A stretch of DNA of 64,000 bases, from the NCBI RefSeq assembly GCF_023703775.1, contig NZ_CP098514.1:2391998-2455997 (forward strand), written 5' to 3'. The DNA comes from Haloplanus sp. GDY1. GTDB lineage: Archaea > Halobacteriota > Halobacteria > Halobacteriales > Haloferacaceae. Each line of letters begins with the position of its first letter. Position 1 is the stretch's first letter. Position numbers and translations under genes: made by a program. This document shows, one piece after another, positions 30,881 to 39,747 of the stretch. Below the pieces are notes generated by a model. It was not told the origin of the DNA, made no database searches, and saw only the letters and a list, made by a program, of their open reading frames with translations.

Positions 30881-32959
30881 ATGCCCGTCCTCCAAACCGT
30901 CACCCGGGAGACGTTCTGGACCATCGGTCCGGTCGGCGAGGCCGCCTTCTACTACCTCGCGGCCGTCGCCGTCCTCGTCTTCCTGTACGGCGTCTACGCG
31001 CGGGTCCGCACCTACGCCGCGGCGCCGGCCGACCCCTTCGACCGCCTCGACGACCTGCCCGGGCGCGTCGCCCGCGCCACCCGCCTCCTGCTCACGAACG
31101 AGGCGCAGTTCGACCGCGACGTCTACGCCGGCGTGATGCACACGTTCATCGTGTGGGGGTTTCTCACCCTGCTCATCGGGACGACCATCCTCGCGGTCGA
31201 CATGGACGTCTGGACGAAGCTCCTGGGTCGGGACTCCTTTTTCGTCGGCGACTTCTACCTCTCGTACTCGCTGGTGATGGACGCGATGGGGCTGCTGTTC
31301 GTCGTCGGCGTCGGCATGGCGCTCTGGCGGCGCTACGGCGTCCGCGACCCGCGCCTGTGGGGGAAACACACCGACCTCGAGGACGACGCCTTCGTCTGGA
31401 CGCTCTTCGTCCTCGGCGTCGGCGGCTACGTCGTCGAGGCGCTTCGCATCCTCGGCACCGGGTTCCCGGCCTTCGAGACGGTGAGTTTCGTCGGCTACGG
31501 CCTCGCGCTCGCGGGCCGGGCCGCCGGCGTCGCCCCGGGGACCGCCGAGGCCGTCTACACCGTCGCGTGGTGGAGCCACGCCCTGCTGGCGCTCGGGTTC
31601 GTCGCCCTCCTCCCCTACGCCAAACCCGTCCACATGCTCACCTCGATGGCGAACGTGGTGACCCGGGACGGGAAGGCGGGCAAGCGGCTGCCGGGCGTCC
31701 CCGCCGACGCCGACCCCGCGGACATCGGCACCGGCTCCGTCGACGACTTCACCTGGCGCGAACTCCTCGATCAGGACGCCTGCACCACCTGCGGCAGGTG
31801 TTCGTCGGTCTGTCCCGCGGAGGAGGTGGGCCGCAACCTCGACCCCCGGGACGTGATCCTCGACCTGAAGGCCTACCGCGAGCGGCGAGCGGCGGGCGAG
31901 GGCGAGGACCTGCCCATCGTCGCCGACGGCGGCGAGAGCGTGATCGCCGCCGAGTCCATGAACGCCTGTCTCTCCTGTATGGCCTGCATGGACGCCTGTC
32001 CCGTCGACATCGAGCACGTCCGGCAGTTCACGGGCATGAACCGCCGGCTCACCGAGTCGGGGCAGATGGACCCCCACGTGCAGGACGCGATGATGAACGC
32101 CTTCCAGCAGGGCAACGTCTTCGGCGACCCCGCCCGGAAGCGCCCCGAGTGGACCGACGCCCTCGACTTCGAGGTGCCCGACGCTCGCGAGGAGTCGGTC
32201 GAGTTGCTGTGGTACGTCGGCGACTACCCCTCCTACGACGACCGGAACCGGCGGGTCGCACGGTCGCTCGCCCGCATCTTCGAGGCCGCGGACGTCTCCT
32301 ACGGCATCCTCTACGAGGACGAGGCCAACGACGGCAACGACGTGCGCCGCGTCGGCGAGGAGGGGCTCTACGAGATGCTCGTCGAGGACAACGCCGCCGC
32401 CGTCGCGGACGCCGAGTTCGAGGAGATCGTCTGCACCGACCCGCACAGCTACAACACCTTCACCCACGAGTACCCCGAGATGGCCGCGGAGTTCGACTAC
32501 CCCGTCTCCCACTACACCGAGGTGGTCGAACGCCTCGTCCGCGAGGGGCGCCTCGACGTGCCCGCCTCCCTCGACCGGACCGTCACGTACCACGACCCCT
32601 GTCACCTCGGGCGCATGAACGACGTCTACGAAGCGCCCCGCGACCTGGTGTGCGCGACGGGCGCGACCCTCGCCGAGATGCCGCGCAACCGCTCGGACTC
32701 CTTTTGCTGTGGCGGCGGCGGGGGCGGCGTCTGGACCGAAGTCGAGGAGGAGGTGAAGCCGAGCGAGGAGCGCCTTCGCGAAGCCGTGGCGGACACCGCG
32801 GGCGACGTTGAGTCGTTCGTCGTCGCCTGCCCCATGTGTACGACCATGTTCGAGGACGGCCGCAAGACGGGCGGGTTCGAGGACGACGTGGAGATTCTGG
32901 ATCTGACGGAGTTGCTGGTGGAGGCGATGGACGCCGACGCCCCGGCCGTGGCCGACTGA
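30881..32959 (+). CDS. etfD: EtfD/EMO-type membrane iron-sulfur oxidoreductase (HdrD-like), copy 1
   Basis: 692 residues. The N-terminal NarI-like membrane part has about five helices, including FLTLLIGTTILAVDMDVW and FYLSYSLVMDAMGLLFVV. Two [4Fe-4S] ferredoxin motifs follow (CTTCGRCSSVCPAEEVG, CLSCMACMDACPVDIEH, residues ~300-390). The C-terminal CCG/DUF224 part holds one full cluster motif (YHDPCHLGRMND ... CCGGGGGG ... CPMCTTM); the other half-motif is reduced to CTDPHSYNTF. Related bacterial proteins (EMO; mycobacterial EtfD) pass electrons from electron-transfer flavoprotein to menaquinone. It is a close paralogue of the gene at 50336-52489. Choice of ATG 30881 follows the TATA spacing. 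Confidence 0.88.
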   Translation: MPVLQTVTRETFWTIGPVGEAAFYYLAAVAVLVFLYGVYARVRTYAAAPADPFDRLDDLPGRVARATRLLLTNEAQFDRDVYAGVMHTFIVWGFLTLLIGTTILAVDMDVWTKLLGRDSFFVGDFYLSYSLVMDAMGLLFVVGVGMALWRRYGVRDPRLWGKHTDLEDDAFVWTLFVLGVGGYVVEALRILGTGFPAFETVSFVGYGLALAGRAAGVAPGTAEAVYTVAWWSHALLALGFVALLPYAKPVHMLTSMANVVTRDGKAGKRLPGVPADADPADIGTGSVDDFTWRELLDQDACTTCGRCSSVCPAEEVGRNLDPRDVILDLKAYRERRAAGEGEDLPIVADGGESVIAAESMNACLSCMACMDACPVDIEHVRQFTGMNRRLTESGQMDPHVQDAMMNAFQQGNVFGDPARKRPEWTDALDFEVPDAREESVELLWYVGDYPSYDDRNRRVARSLARIFEAADVSYGILYEDEANDGNDVRRVGEEGLYEMLVEDNAAAVADAEFEEIVCTDPHSYNTFTHEYPEMAAEFDYPVSHYTEVVERLVREGRLDVPASLDRTVTYHDPCHLGRMNDVYEAPRDLVCATGATLAEMPRNRSDSFCCGGGGGGVWTEVEEEVKPSEERLREAVADTAGDVESFVVACPMCTTMFEDGRKTGGFEDDVEILDLTELLVEAMDADAPAVAD

Positions 32960-32968
32960 GCGCCCGGC

Positions 32969-32974
32969 TTTTTT
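32969..32974 (+). terminator. T6 tract after etfD copy 1
   Basis: Six T after a GC-rich stretch (GAGCGCCCGGC), 9 bases past the stop; typical archaeal U-tract terminator. Confidence 0.5.
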
Positions 32975-32999
32975 GCTCGCTCGCGACGTGGTGGGCGGT

Positions 33000-33932
33000 G
33001 TGTCCCTCACTCCCGAGCCCCCGCCGGCCTCCCTCGAACGCCGACGGATCGCCGTCTTCTGTCTCGTCGCCTTCGGCCTCTCGTGGACCGTCGGCCTCGC
33101 CATCTACCTGACCGGCGGCCTCCGCGACAGCCCGGTCCTGCTCGGGACGCCGCGGATCACGCTCGCCGTCGCCCTCCTCGCGACGGGCTACATGTGGGGC
33201 CCCGCCGTCGCCAACGCCGTCACCCGCGTCGTCACCGACGAGGGGTGGACGGACCTCCGTCTGCGACCCCGCCGTGCGGAGTGGCCGGTGTGGGTCGTCG
33301 CCTGGGTCGCTCCCGTCGCCCTCGTCCTCGTCGGCGTCGGCGCCTACGCCCTCCTCCTTCCGGCGCACCTCGATCCGACGCTCGGGACGCTCCGGTCGGC
33401 GCTCGGCCTCCCCGCGGGGGCGCCGCTCCCCGCGAGTCCGCCCGTCCTCGTCGGCCTCGTCGTCGCCCAGGCCCTCCTCGTCGCACCGGTGGTCAACGCC
33501 CCCTTCGCGTTCGGCGAGGAGTTCGGCTGGCGGGGCTACCTCCTCCCGAAACTCCTGCCGCTCGGCTGGCGTCGCGCCGTCCTCGTCTCGGGTGCCGTCT
33601 GGGGCGTCTGGCACTGGCCCGTGATCGCGATGGGGTACAACTACGGGCTCGACTACCCCGGAGCGCCGTGGACGGGGCTGCTCGCGATGACGTGGTTCAC
33701 CGTCGTCGTCGGCGCCTTCCTCGCGTGGGTGACGATCCGCGCGGGGAGCGTCTGGCCGGCCGTCGTCGGCCACGCCGTCGTCAACGGCGTCGGGGGGCTC
33801 GGCGTCCTCCTCGTGTCCGGGAATCCGACGCCCCTGCTCGGCCCGGCGGCGGTGGGCGTCGTCGCCACGCTAGGCTGGGCCGCCGCCGCCGTCGCCGTCC
33901 TGCGCCGCGACGAAGAGCCCGAACGCCGATGA
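33000..33932 (+). CDS. CPBP-family intramembrane metalloprotease
   Basis: 310 residues from GTG 33000 (other GTG/TTG starts lie 9-27 bases upstream). Eight or so hydrophobic helices. The ABI/CPBP motifs are present: EExxxR as GEEFGWRGYLLP, the FxxxH-type motif as AVWGVWHWP, and the last conserved His in VVGHAVVNGVGG. Members (Rce1 relatives) cleave prenylated or signal-anchored substrates or protect against peptide toxins. The 3' end overlaps the convergent MFS gene by 63 bases. Substrate unknown. Confidence 0.85.
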   Translation: MSLTPEPPPASLERRRIAVFCLVAFGLSWTVGLAIYLTGGLRDSPVLLGTPRITLAVALLATGYMWGPAVANAVTRVVTDEGWTDLRLRPRRAEWPVWVVAWVAPVALVLVGVGAYALLLPAHLDPTLGTLRSALGLPAGAPLPASPPVLVGLVVAQALLVAPVVNAPFAFGEEFGWRGYLLPKLLPLGWRRAVLVSGAVWGVWHWPVIAMGYNYGLDYPGAPWTGLLAMTWFTVVVGAFLAWVTIRAGSVWPAVVGHAVVNGVGGLGVLLVSGNPTPLLGPAAVGVVATLGWAAAAVAVLRRDEEPERR

Positions 33933-35129
33933 GCCGAGGGGACGGCGCTTCCGGGCGACGAGGCGGTCGAGGACGAGGACGGCGGCCGTGAGTCCGAGAA
34001 GCCCCGCCAGCAGGCCGACCGCGACGGCCCACCCGGCGGCGTCGGCCGTCGAGCCGACGACCAGCGGCCCGAGCGCCCCGAGCAGGATGTAGCCCGTCCG
34101 GAAGAGTCCGAAGCCGACGCCGCGTTCGGCGTCGGCCAGCGCGTCGACCGCTCGCGACTGGACCGGCGGCCCCCACGCCATCGCGGCGCCGACGAGCGCC
34201 ACCGCGGGGGCCGCGAGCGCGAGTCGCGTGGTGAGCGCGAGGGTCGCGTAGCCGGCGGCGCCGGCGGCGAACAGCACGGCGACCACGGTCTCCCGGCCCA
34301 CGAGGTCCGACGCCCGCCCGCTCACCGGCTGGAACGCCGCCACGACGACGAAGTACGCCGAGAACAGCAGCCCCGCTCGCGCCATCGAGAGCCCGTGGTG
34401 GTCGACGAGGAAGACGGGGAGCAGGGAGACGGTCGCGAGCGCGGCGAACTCCCCGACGACGGCGAGGAAGACGGCGAACGCGACGGGCGGTCGCGAGAGG
34501 ACGCCGACCAGCGCCCGCGGGTCGACCGTCCGGCCGCCGTCGGTCGTCGCCGTCGGCCGTTCCCCCTCCCTGCCCGCGACCACCACGGCCACGAGCGCGG
34601 CGGCGACGAGCGCCCCGCTCCCGACGACGCCCCGCCACCCGAACCGGGCGCCGAGCAGCGTCGCGAGGACGGGCGCGGCCAGCCCCGCGACCTGCCCCCC
34701 GACGCGGTGGACGCCGATGACGCCCCCCGTCGCGTCGAAGCGGTCGGTCAGCAGCGCCGTCGCCGGCGTGTAGTACAGCCCCGCCCCCGCGCCGAGCAGC
34801 AGGGCGAAGGCGGCGAACGCGAGGAGGGAGGGAGCGGCGGCGAGGGCGACGGCCCCGACGGCCGTACAGGCCAGCGCGGCGAGCACCACCCGCCGCGGCC
34901 CGTACCGGTCGCCGGCGGCGCCGCTCGGCAACTGCGTGACGGCGTACACCAGCCACATCCCGGTGAGGACTGCCCCGACCGTGCCGCTGGTGACGCCGAA
35001 CGTCTCCCGGAGCGAGGGGACGACCGGACTGACGAGCAACTGCGCGAGCCGGACCGCGAAGTACGACCCCACACAGACCGACAGCGCCGTGTGGCGCTCG
35101 TCCCACCCGCCCGACGACAACTGTGACAT
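33870..35129 (-). CDS. MFS transporter
   Basis: 419 residues, twelve predicted helices in two halves. The loop 2-3 signature is seen as GAAGDRYGPRRVVL (residues ~71-84), and its second-half echo as GRASDLVGRETVVA. The N-terminus is short (SSGGWDERHTALSVCVGSYF). Substrate not predictable; drug/metabolite exporters of this size are common. A perfect 5-5-5 dyad sits over the start codon and a TATA element lies 28-37 bases upstream. The 3' end runs 63 bases into the end of the convergent protease gene. A sensor kinase is divergent. Confidence 0.85.
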   Translation of the reverse strand: MSQLSSGGWDERHTALSVCVGSYFAVRLAQLLVSPVVPSLRETFGVTSGTVGAVLTGMWLVYAVTQLPSGAAGDRYGPRRVVLAALACTAVGAVALAAAPSLLAFAAFALLLGAGAGLYYTPATALLTDRFDATGGVIGVHRVGGQVAGLAAPVLATLLGARFGWRGVVGSGALVAAALVAVVVAGREGERPTATTDGGRTVDPRALVGVLSRPPVAFAVFLAVVGEFAALATVSLLPVFLVDHHGLSMARAGLLFSAYFVVVAAFQPVSGRASDLVGRETVVAVLFAAGAAGYATLALTTRLALAAPAVALVGAAMAWGPPVQSRAVDALADAERGVGFGLFRTGYILLGALGPLVVGSTADAAGWAVAVGLLAGLLGLTAAVLVLDRLVARKRRPLGSSAFGLFVAAQDGDGGGGPA

Positions 35130-35138
35130 CTGTTGTCA
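35124..35138. promoter_or_regulatory. Dyad over the MFS start codon
   Basis: TGACA-TCTGT-TGTCA, perfect inverted repeat with 5-base arms and 5-base spacer, covering ATG 35129. With a leaderless transcript this is position +1, a standard place for archaeal repressor binding. A partly overlapping dyad CTGTT/AACAG reaches to 35148. Confidence 0.45.
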
Positions 35139-35156
35139 TGGATAACAGTCTATAGT

Positions 35157-35166
35157 AATATATATT
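35157..35166 (-). promoter_or_regulatory. TATA box of the MFS gene
   Basis: The run AATATATATT, 28-37 bases before the MFS start on the minus strand; one of the strongest TATA boxes in the window. Confidence 0.65.
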
Positions 35167-35294
35167 TTCGCACCGGCCGGAGCTTCCGCCCGCCGAGGCC
35201 GCCGACCTCCGGTCCCTGTCGTCCGCGAACGGGCCGCTCCGCCCCCCGAACCGGGGTTCGCCGGAACGAACCGGACCACTAATGTGGGCGAGGT

Positions 35295-37217
35295 GTGATT
35301 GTCGGGGTGACTGACCGTGTCGAACCCGTTCGCAGCCCGAGCCGTTCCGTCGTGATCGACCACGAGTCCCTTCTCGCCCGCTCGACCGACGTCGTCTCCG
35401 TCGTCGACGCCGACGGGGTCGTGAAGTACCAGAGCCCGTCGGTCGAGCGCGTCCTCGGCTACGACCAGGAGGCGTTGCTCGACGAGTGTCTCCTCGAATA
35501 CGTCCACCCGGAGGACCGGGAGGCGGTCCGCCACATCTTCGCGGCGACGGACTCGGTCGGCACGGAACGCGACTCGGTCGAACACCGGTTCCGACACGCC
35601 GACGGATCCTGGGTCTGGCTGGAGACCCGCCGCTCGCCCGACTACGACGCCGACGCCGGCGGCTACGTCAGCACCTCCCGCGACGTCACCCGTCGAAAGC
35701 GCACCGAGCGCGAGCGCGAGCGCCTGCTCGACCGCATGGGCGACGGGTTCCTCGGCATCGACGACGACTGGCAGGTGACCTACCTCAACGACGAGGCCGA
35801 GCGCCTGCTCGACACGTCCGCCGAGGCCCTCGTGGGCGAGGACGTCCGGGAGTCGCTGGAACACGAGACCCCCGCCGTCTTCCACGACCAGTACCGCGAG
35901 GCGATGACGACACAGGAGCCGGTCTCCTTCGAGTCACACGTGCCGGCGCTCGACGCCACCATCGAGGTCCGGGTCTTCCCCTCCCCGACGGGGCTGTCGG
36001 TGTACTTCCGCGACGTGACCGAGGCCAGGCGGATCAAGCGGGAACTGGAGCGAACGGTCGAGACGCTCCACGGGCTCCACGAGATCGCGGCCGCGACCGA
36101 TCTGACGCTCGCCGAGAAGCAGTCCCGGCTGCTCGAAACCGGTCGCCGACATCTCGATCTGCCGTACGGGTTCGTCACGCGCATGACCGACGACAAGCAG
36201 GTCATCGTCGACGCCGTCGGGGACCACTCGCTGCTCCGCGCCGGCAACTCCTGTCCCATCGAGGAGTCCTACTGCCGGAAGACCCTCGAAACCGACGGCC
36301 TGCTCGCCATCCGCGACGCCGCCGACGCCGGGTGGGAGGACGACCCCGCCTACGAGCGGTTCGACCTCGGCTCGTACGTCGGTGGCCGGATCGAGGTCGA
36401 CGGCGAGCTGTACGGGACGCTCTGCTTTGCGGCCACGGACCCCCGCGCCCGGGCGTTCACCGACAGCGAGCGCTCGTTCGTCGAACTGGCGGCGCGGTGG
36501 CTGGCCTACGAGTTCGAGGAGGCCCAGTACCAGCGACGGCTCGAACGGCAAAACGAGCGGCTAGACAACTTCGCGAGCATCCTCTCTCACGACCTCCGCA
36601 ACCCCCTGAACGTCGTCCAGGGCCGGCTGGACCTCGCGGCCGAACGGTACGACGACGAGGACCTCGACGCCGCGACCGCCGCCCTGGATCGGACCTTCGA
36701 CCTCATCGACGACGTCCTCGCCTTCTCGCGGGCGGGCGGGGACGTCCTCGACCCCGAACGCATCGCCCTCCCGGCCGTGGCCGACCGGGCGTGGGCCATC
36801 GTCGATCCGGGCGGCGCCACCCTCGACGTCACGCCCGACGCCGGGACGGTGACGGCCGACGAGACGCGCCTCCAGCAACTGCTGGAGAACCTGTTCGCCA
36901 ACAGTGTGGAGCACGGCTCTACTGACGGCCGGACGCAGTCCGGCGACGGCGTGACCGTCACCCTCGGCCCCCTCGACGGGGACGAGGGGTTCTACGTCGC
37001 CGACGACGGTCCGGGCATCCCGCCGGAGCGGCGCGAACGCGTGTTCGAACTGGGACACACCGACGACGATGACGGGAGCGGTCTCGGCCTGGCCATCGTC
37101 CGCGAGATCGCGGACGCCCACGGCTGGGAGGTGGTCGTGACCGAGAGCGAGGCGGGCGGCGCCCGCTTCGAGGTCGTCACCGACGCGGCCGGGACCGACC
37201 TCCCGGTGACCCCCTGA
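35295..37217 (+). CDS. Sensor histidine kinase (PAS-PAS-GAF-HisKA-HATPase)
   Basis: 640 residues from GTG 35295 (GTG 35307 also possible). There are no membrane helices, so it senses a cytoplasmic cue. The first PAS domain is ~20-130 (DVVSVVDADGVVKYQSPSV, ending in the PAC strand GGYVSTSRDVTRRK). The second PAS is ~140-250. A GAF domain is ~270-410 with Cys residues in GNSCPIEESYCRK. Then H-box SILSHDLRNPLN, N-box ENLFANSVEH and G boxes DDGPGIPPE and GSGLGLAIV. No response regulator is adjacent, so it is an orphan kinase. Divergent from the MFS gene; a cupin follows. Confidence 0.9.
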   Translation: MIVGVTDRVEPVRSPSRSVVIDHESLLARSTDVVSVVDADGVVKYQSPSVERVLGYDQEALLDECLLEYVHPEDREAVRHIFAATDSVGTERDSVEHRFRHADGSWVWLETRRSPDYDADAGGYVSTSRDVTRRKRTERERERLLDRMGDGFLGIDDDWQVTYLNDEAERLLDTSAEALVGEDVRESLEHETPAVFHDQYREAMTTQEPVSFESHVPALDATIEVRVFPSPTGLSVYFRDVTEARRIKRELERTVETLHGLHEIAAATDLTLAEKQSRLLETGRRHLDLPYGFVTRMTDDKQVIVDAVGDHSLLRAGNSCPIEESYCRKTLETDGLLAIRDAADAGWEDDPAYERFDLGSYVGGRIEVDGELYGTLCFAATDPRARAFTDSERSFVELAARWLAYEFEEAQYQRRLERQNERLDNFASILSHDLRNPLNVVQGRLDLAAERYDDEDLDAATAALDRTFDLIDDVLAFSRAGGDVLDPERIALPAVADRAWAIVDPGGATLDVTPDAGTVTADETRLQQLLENLFANSVEHGSTDGRTQSGDGVTVTLGPLDGDEGFYVADDGPGIPPERRERVFELGHTDDDDGSGLGLAIVREIADAHGWEVVVTESEAGGARFEVVTDAAGTDLPVTP

Positions 37218-37246
37218 CATTTGTCGTCGGGCCCCGAAGCGCCCCC

Positions 37247-37726
37247 ATGCGCGTCAACGAAGCCGACCTCGACTGGGACGTGACCGAGCGCGACGAGACG
37301 TCGTTCCGCCGGAAGCGACTCGCGGCGGCGGCCGGCGGCGACCGACTCGGCTGCTCGCTCTACGAACTCCCGCCGGGCAGGAAGTCCTGGCCCTTCCACT
37401 TCCACGCCGGCAACGAGGAGGCCATCTACGTCCTCGCGGGCACGGGCCACCTCCGCACCGACGACGGCACCGAACCCCTGGAGCCGGGCGACTACGCGGC
37501 CTTCCCGGTCGGCCCCGAGGGGAGCCACCGCGTCGTCAACGACGGCGACGAGCCCCTGCGGTATCTCGCGCTGTCGACGATGAACCACCCCGACGTGACG
37601 GTGTATCCCGACTCCGAGAAGATCGGCGTCTACGCGGGGTCGGCGCCCGGAAGCGACGACTCGCGGACGGTCTCGGGCTACTACCGCCGCGACGACGACG
37701 TGGACTACTGGCTCGACGAGGCCTGA
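37247..37726 (+). CDS. Cupin-domain protein
   Basis: 159 residues. Cupin motif 1 is FHFHAGNEEAIYVLAGTGHL (metal-binding His and Glu) and motif 2 PGDYAAFPVGPEGSHRVVN. The C-terminal extension has STMNHPDVTVYPDSEKIGVY, a pattern common in dioxygenase-like or sugar-binding single-domain cupins of haloarchaea. It starts 29 bases after the kinase stop, possibly the same transcript. Its 3' end overlaps the convergent 98-residue gene by 22 bases. Ligand unknown. Confidence 0.82.
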   Translation: MRVNEADLDWDVTERDETSFRRKRLAAAAGGDRLGCSLYELPPGRKSWPFHFHAGNEEAIYVLAGTGHLRTDDGTEPLEPGDYAAFPVGPEGSHRVVNDGDEPLRYLALSTMNHPDVTVYPDSEKIGVYAGSAPGSDDSRTVSGYYRRDDDVDYWLDEA

Positions 37727-38001
37727 CCGTCGAGCGCCGCGAGGATCGCTCGCGCCGACGCCCGGTCGCGCTCCGGCGCGTCCGGCAGGTACGTCGCGAG
37801 CGCGTCGCGGACGATGGCACGGTCCGCCGGATCGAGCGGTTCACAGGCCTCGATCCGCTTCAGGATCGCGACCCCTCGATCGGGCGAGCGACCGGCCTCG
37901 ACCGTGCGCTCGACGTGATCGAGCACCGCCGCGTGGAGCACCCACGCCTCCTCGCGCGAGAGGTCGACGCCGTCGGGGCCGTGACAGGTGGACGGGGACA
38001 C
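37705..38001 (-). CDS. Small conserved haloarchaeal helical protein
   Basis: 98 residues, mostly helical: LSREEAWVLHAAVLDHVER, VAILKRIEACEPLDPADRA and IVRDALATYLPDAPERDRA. It looks like a compact four-helix domain, with no catalytic motif. The last seven codons lie antisense to the cupin 3' end. Reads on the same strand as the acyl-CoA dehydrogenase, 78 bases after its stop. Function unknown. Confidence 0.65.
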   Translation of the reverse strand: MSPSTCHGPDGVDLSREEAWVLHAAVLDHVERTVEAGRSPDRGVAILKRIEACEPLDPADRAIVRDALATYLPDAPERDRASARAILAALDGQASSSQ

Positions 38002-38079
38002 GGTGGGTCACCTCGGTCGACGGTACGTGACCGAGCGCCTTGTGGGTGTGTCACTCGGGCACACGTAGCGCACGACCGC

Positions 38080-39240
38080 TCACTCGAACGCCGACAGCCC
38101 CGTCAGGTCCTCGCCGAGGATCAGCGAGTGGACGTCGTGGGTTCCCTCGTAGGTGTACACCGTCTCCATGTTCGCGAGGTGGCGCATCGGCGGGTAGTCG
38201 ACGGTGATGCCGTTGCCGCCGAGCATCTCGCGGGCGACGCGTGACTGCTCGCGGGCCATCCGGACGTTGTTGCGCTTGGCCATCGACACCTGCTGTGGCC
38301 GGAGGTCCCCCCGCTCTTTCAGGTCCGCGAGGCGGTGGGCGAGCAGTTGGGCGGTCGTCACCTGCGTCGCCATCTCCGCGAGCTTCTCCTGTTGCAGCTG
38401 GAAGCCGCCGATGGGACGGCCGAACTGCTCCCGCTCCGTGGCGTACTCGCGGGCCGTCTCGAAGCAGTCCCGGGCGGCGCCGACCGCCCCCCACGCGATG
38501 CCGTATCTGGCCTGCGTGAGACAGGAGAGCGGCCCCGCCATCCCCTCGACCTCCAGCACGTCCGCCTGGGGAACCCACGCGTCCGCGAGGCCGATCTCCC
38601 CCGTTATCGACGCCCGGAGGGAGAGTTTCTCGTGGATGGGTTCGGTCGAGACGCCGTCGCGGTCCGTCTCGACGAGAAAGCCACGGATCGGCGTCCCCTC
38701 GGCCGACCGGTCGCGCGCCCAGACCACCGCCACGTCGGCGATGGGGGCGTTCGTGATCCACGTCTTCGACCCCGAGAGCCGGTAGCCGTCGCCGTCGCGT
38801 TCGGCCGTCGTCGCCATCGACGACGGGTCCGAGCCGTGTTCGGGCTCCGTCAGGCCGAAACAGCCGACCGCCTCGCCCGTCGCCAGGTCGGGCAGCCACC
38901 GCTCTTTCTGCTCGTCCGTGCCGAAGGCGTGGATGGGGTACATCACCAGCGCCCCCTGGACGCTCGCCATCGAGCGGAGCCCCGAGTCACCGGCTTCGAG
39001 TTCCTGCATCAGGAGGCCGTAGGCCGTCTCGCTGACGTTCGGCAGGCCGTAGCCGTCGAGGTTCGGCCCGTAGAACCCCAGGTCGCCCATCTCGGGGACG
39101 AGCTCCGTCGGGAAGGTTCCCTCGAGGAAGTGCTCGCCGATGTCGGGGCGGACCTCCTCGTCGACGAATCGGCGGGCGGTGTCCCGGATCAGGCGCTCCT
39201 CCTCGCCGAGGTCGGCCTCCAGGTCGACGTAGTCGAGCAT
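38080..39240 (-). CDS. acd: Acyl-CoA dehydrogenase (glutaryl-CoA-dehydrogenase-like)
   Basis: 386 residues, full length. The N-terminal helical domain includes DTARRFVDEEVRPDIGEHF. The signature CFGLTEPEHGSDPSSM and SGSKTWITNAPIADV are near the middle. The flavin/adenine-binding helix DCFETAREYATEREQFGRPI is followed by MLGGNGITVDY and the catalytic Glu in VYTYEGTHDVHSLILGEDLTG, the position used by glutaryl- and short-chain types. It oxidises an acyl-CoA at the alpha-beta carbons, giving electrons to ETF; etfBA and two EtfD-like proteins occur in this window. A GTTTTTC element lies ~26 bases upstream. Confidence 0.92.
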   Translation of the reverse strand: MLDYVDLEADLGEEERLIRDTARRFVDEEVRPDIGEHFLEGTFPTELVPEMGDLGFYGPNLDGYGLPNVSETAYGLLMQELEAGDSGLRSMASVQGALVMYPIHAFGTDEQKERWLPDLATGEAVGCFGLTEPEHGSDPSSMATTAERDGDGYRLSGSKTWITNAPIADVAVVWARDRSAEGTPIRGFLVETDRDGVSTEPIHEKLSLRASITGEIGLADAWVPQADVLEVEGMAGPLSCLTQARYGIAWGAVGAARDCFETAREYATEREQFGRPIGGFQLQQEKLAEMATQVTTAQLLAHRLADLKERGDLRPQQVSMAKRNNVRMAREQSRVAREMLGGNGITVDYPPMRHLANMETVYTYEGTHDVHSLILGEDLTGLSAFE

Positions 39241-39273
39241 GGCGGGGATGGGACCGCTCGCGTGAAAAACCCC

Positions 39274-39621
39274 TTACAGGAACTCCCGAACCTCGGAGTA
39301 CCACATGTCGTGGTGGTCGACGGCGCCGACGCGCTCGGCCACCTCGACGGCCAGGGCGTGCCAGCACCGCTGGCTCGGATCGGCCGTATCGAGGTTGTAC
39401 TCGGCGTCCTTGCAGGTACAGCCGCCGTCCTCGACCACGTACTCGTCGTCGTGGCCGACGACGACCGTGAAGTCGCGGTACTGCTTGACGCGCTCCTCGG
39501 AGACGGCCTCGATGGCTCGCTGACCCCGGTCGCCGTGGGCCGAGAGGATGGCGTCGACGATGGGGCCGGATAGCTCTCCGGCCGCCGAGAGCGCCGCCCG
39601 CCAGTCCTCCACCTCGCTCAC
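39274..39621 (-). CDS. SWIM zinc-finger protein
   Basis: 115 residues from GTG 39621. The C-terminal half carries a SWIM zinc finger, [21 protein letters not shown] (CxC-xn-CxH, written to the first His), following EYVVEDGG. The N-terminal half is an alpha/beta segment ([36 protein letters not shown]). SWIM fingers bind DNA or proteins, for example in recombination accessory factors. It diverges from trm1 with 126 bases between. Its partner is unknown. Confidence 0.8.
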   Translation of the reverse strand: MSEVEDWRAALSAAGELSGPIVDAILSAHGDRGQRAIEAVSEERVKQYRDFTVVVGHDDEYVVEDGGCTCKDAEYNLDTADPSQRCWHALAVEVAERVGAVDHHDMWYSEVREFL

Positions 39622-39747
39622 GACCCGAACCGTCGGGCCTCGGCGTCTAAAGGGGTTCGGTCGGTCGGACGACCGCACGACGGGCGGCAGACGCCGGCCA
39701 CTCGGCCGAACCGACCGACTTTTTCGCCGCCACCCCGTTCCCCACCC

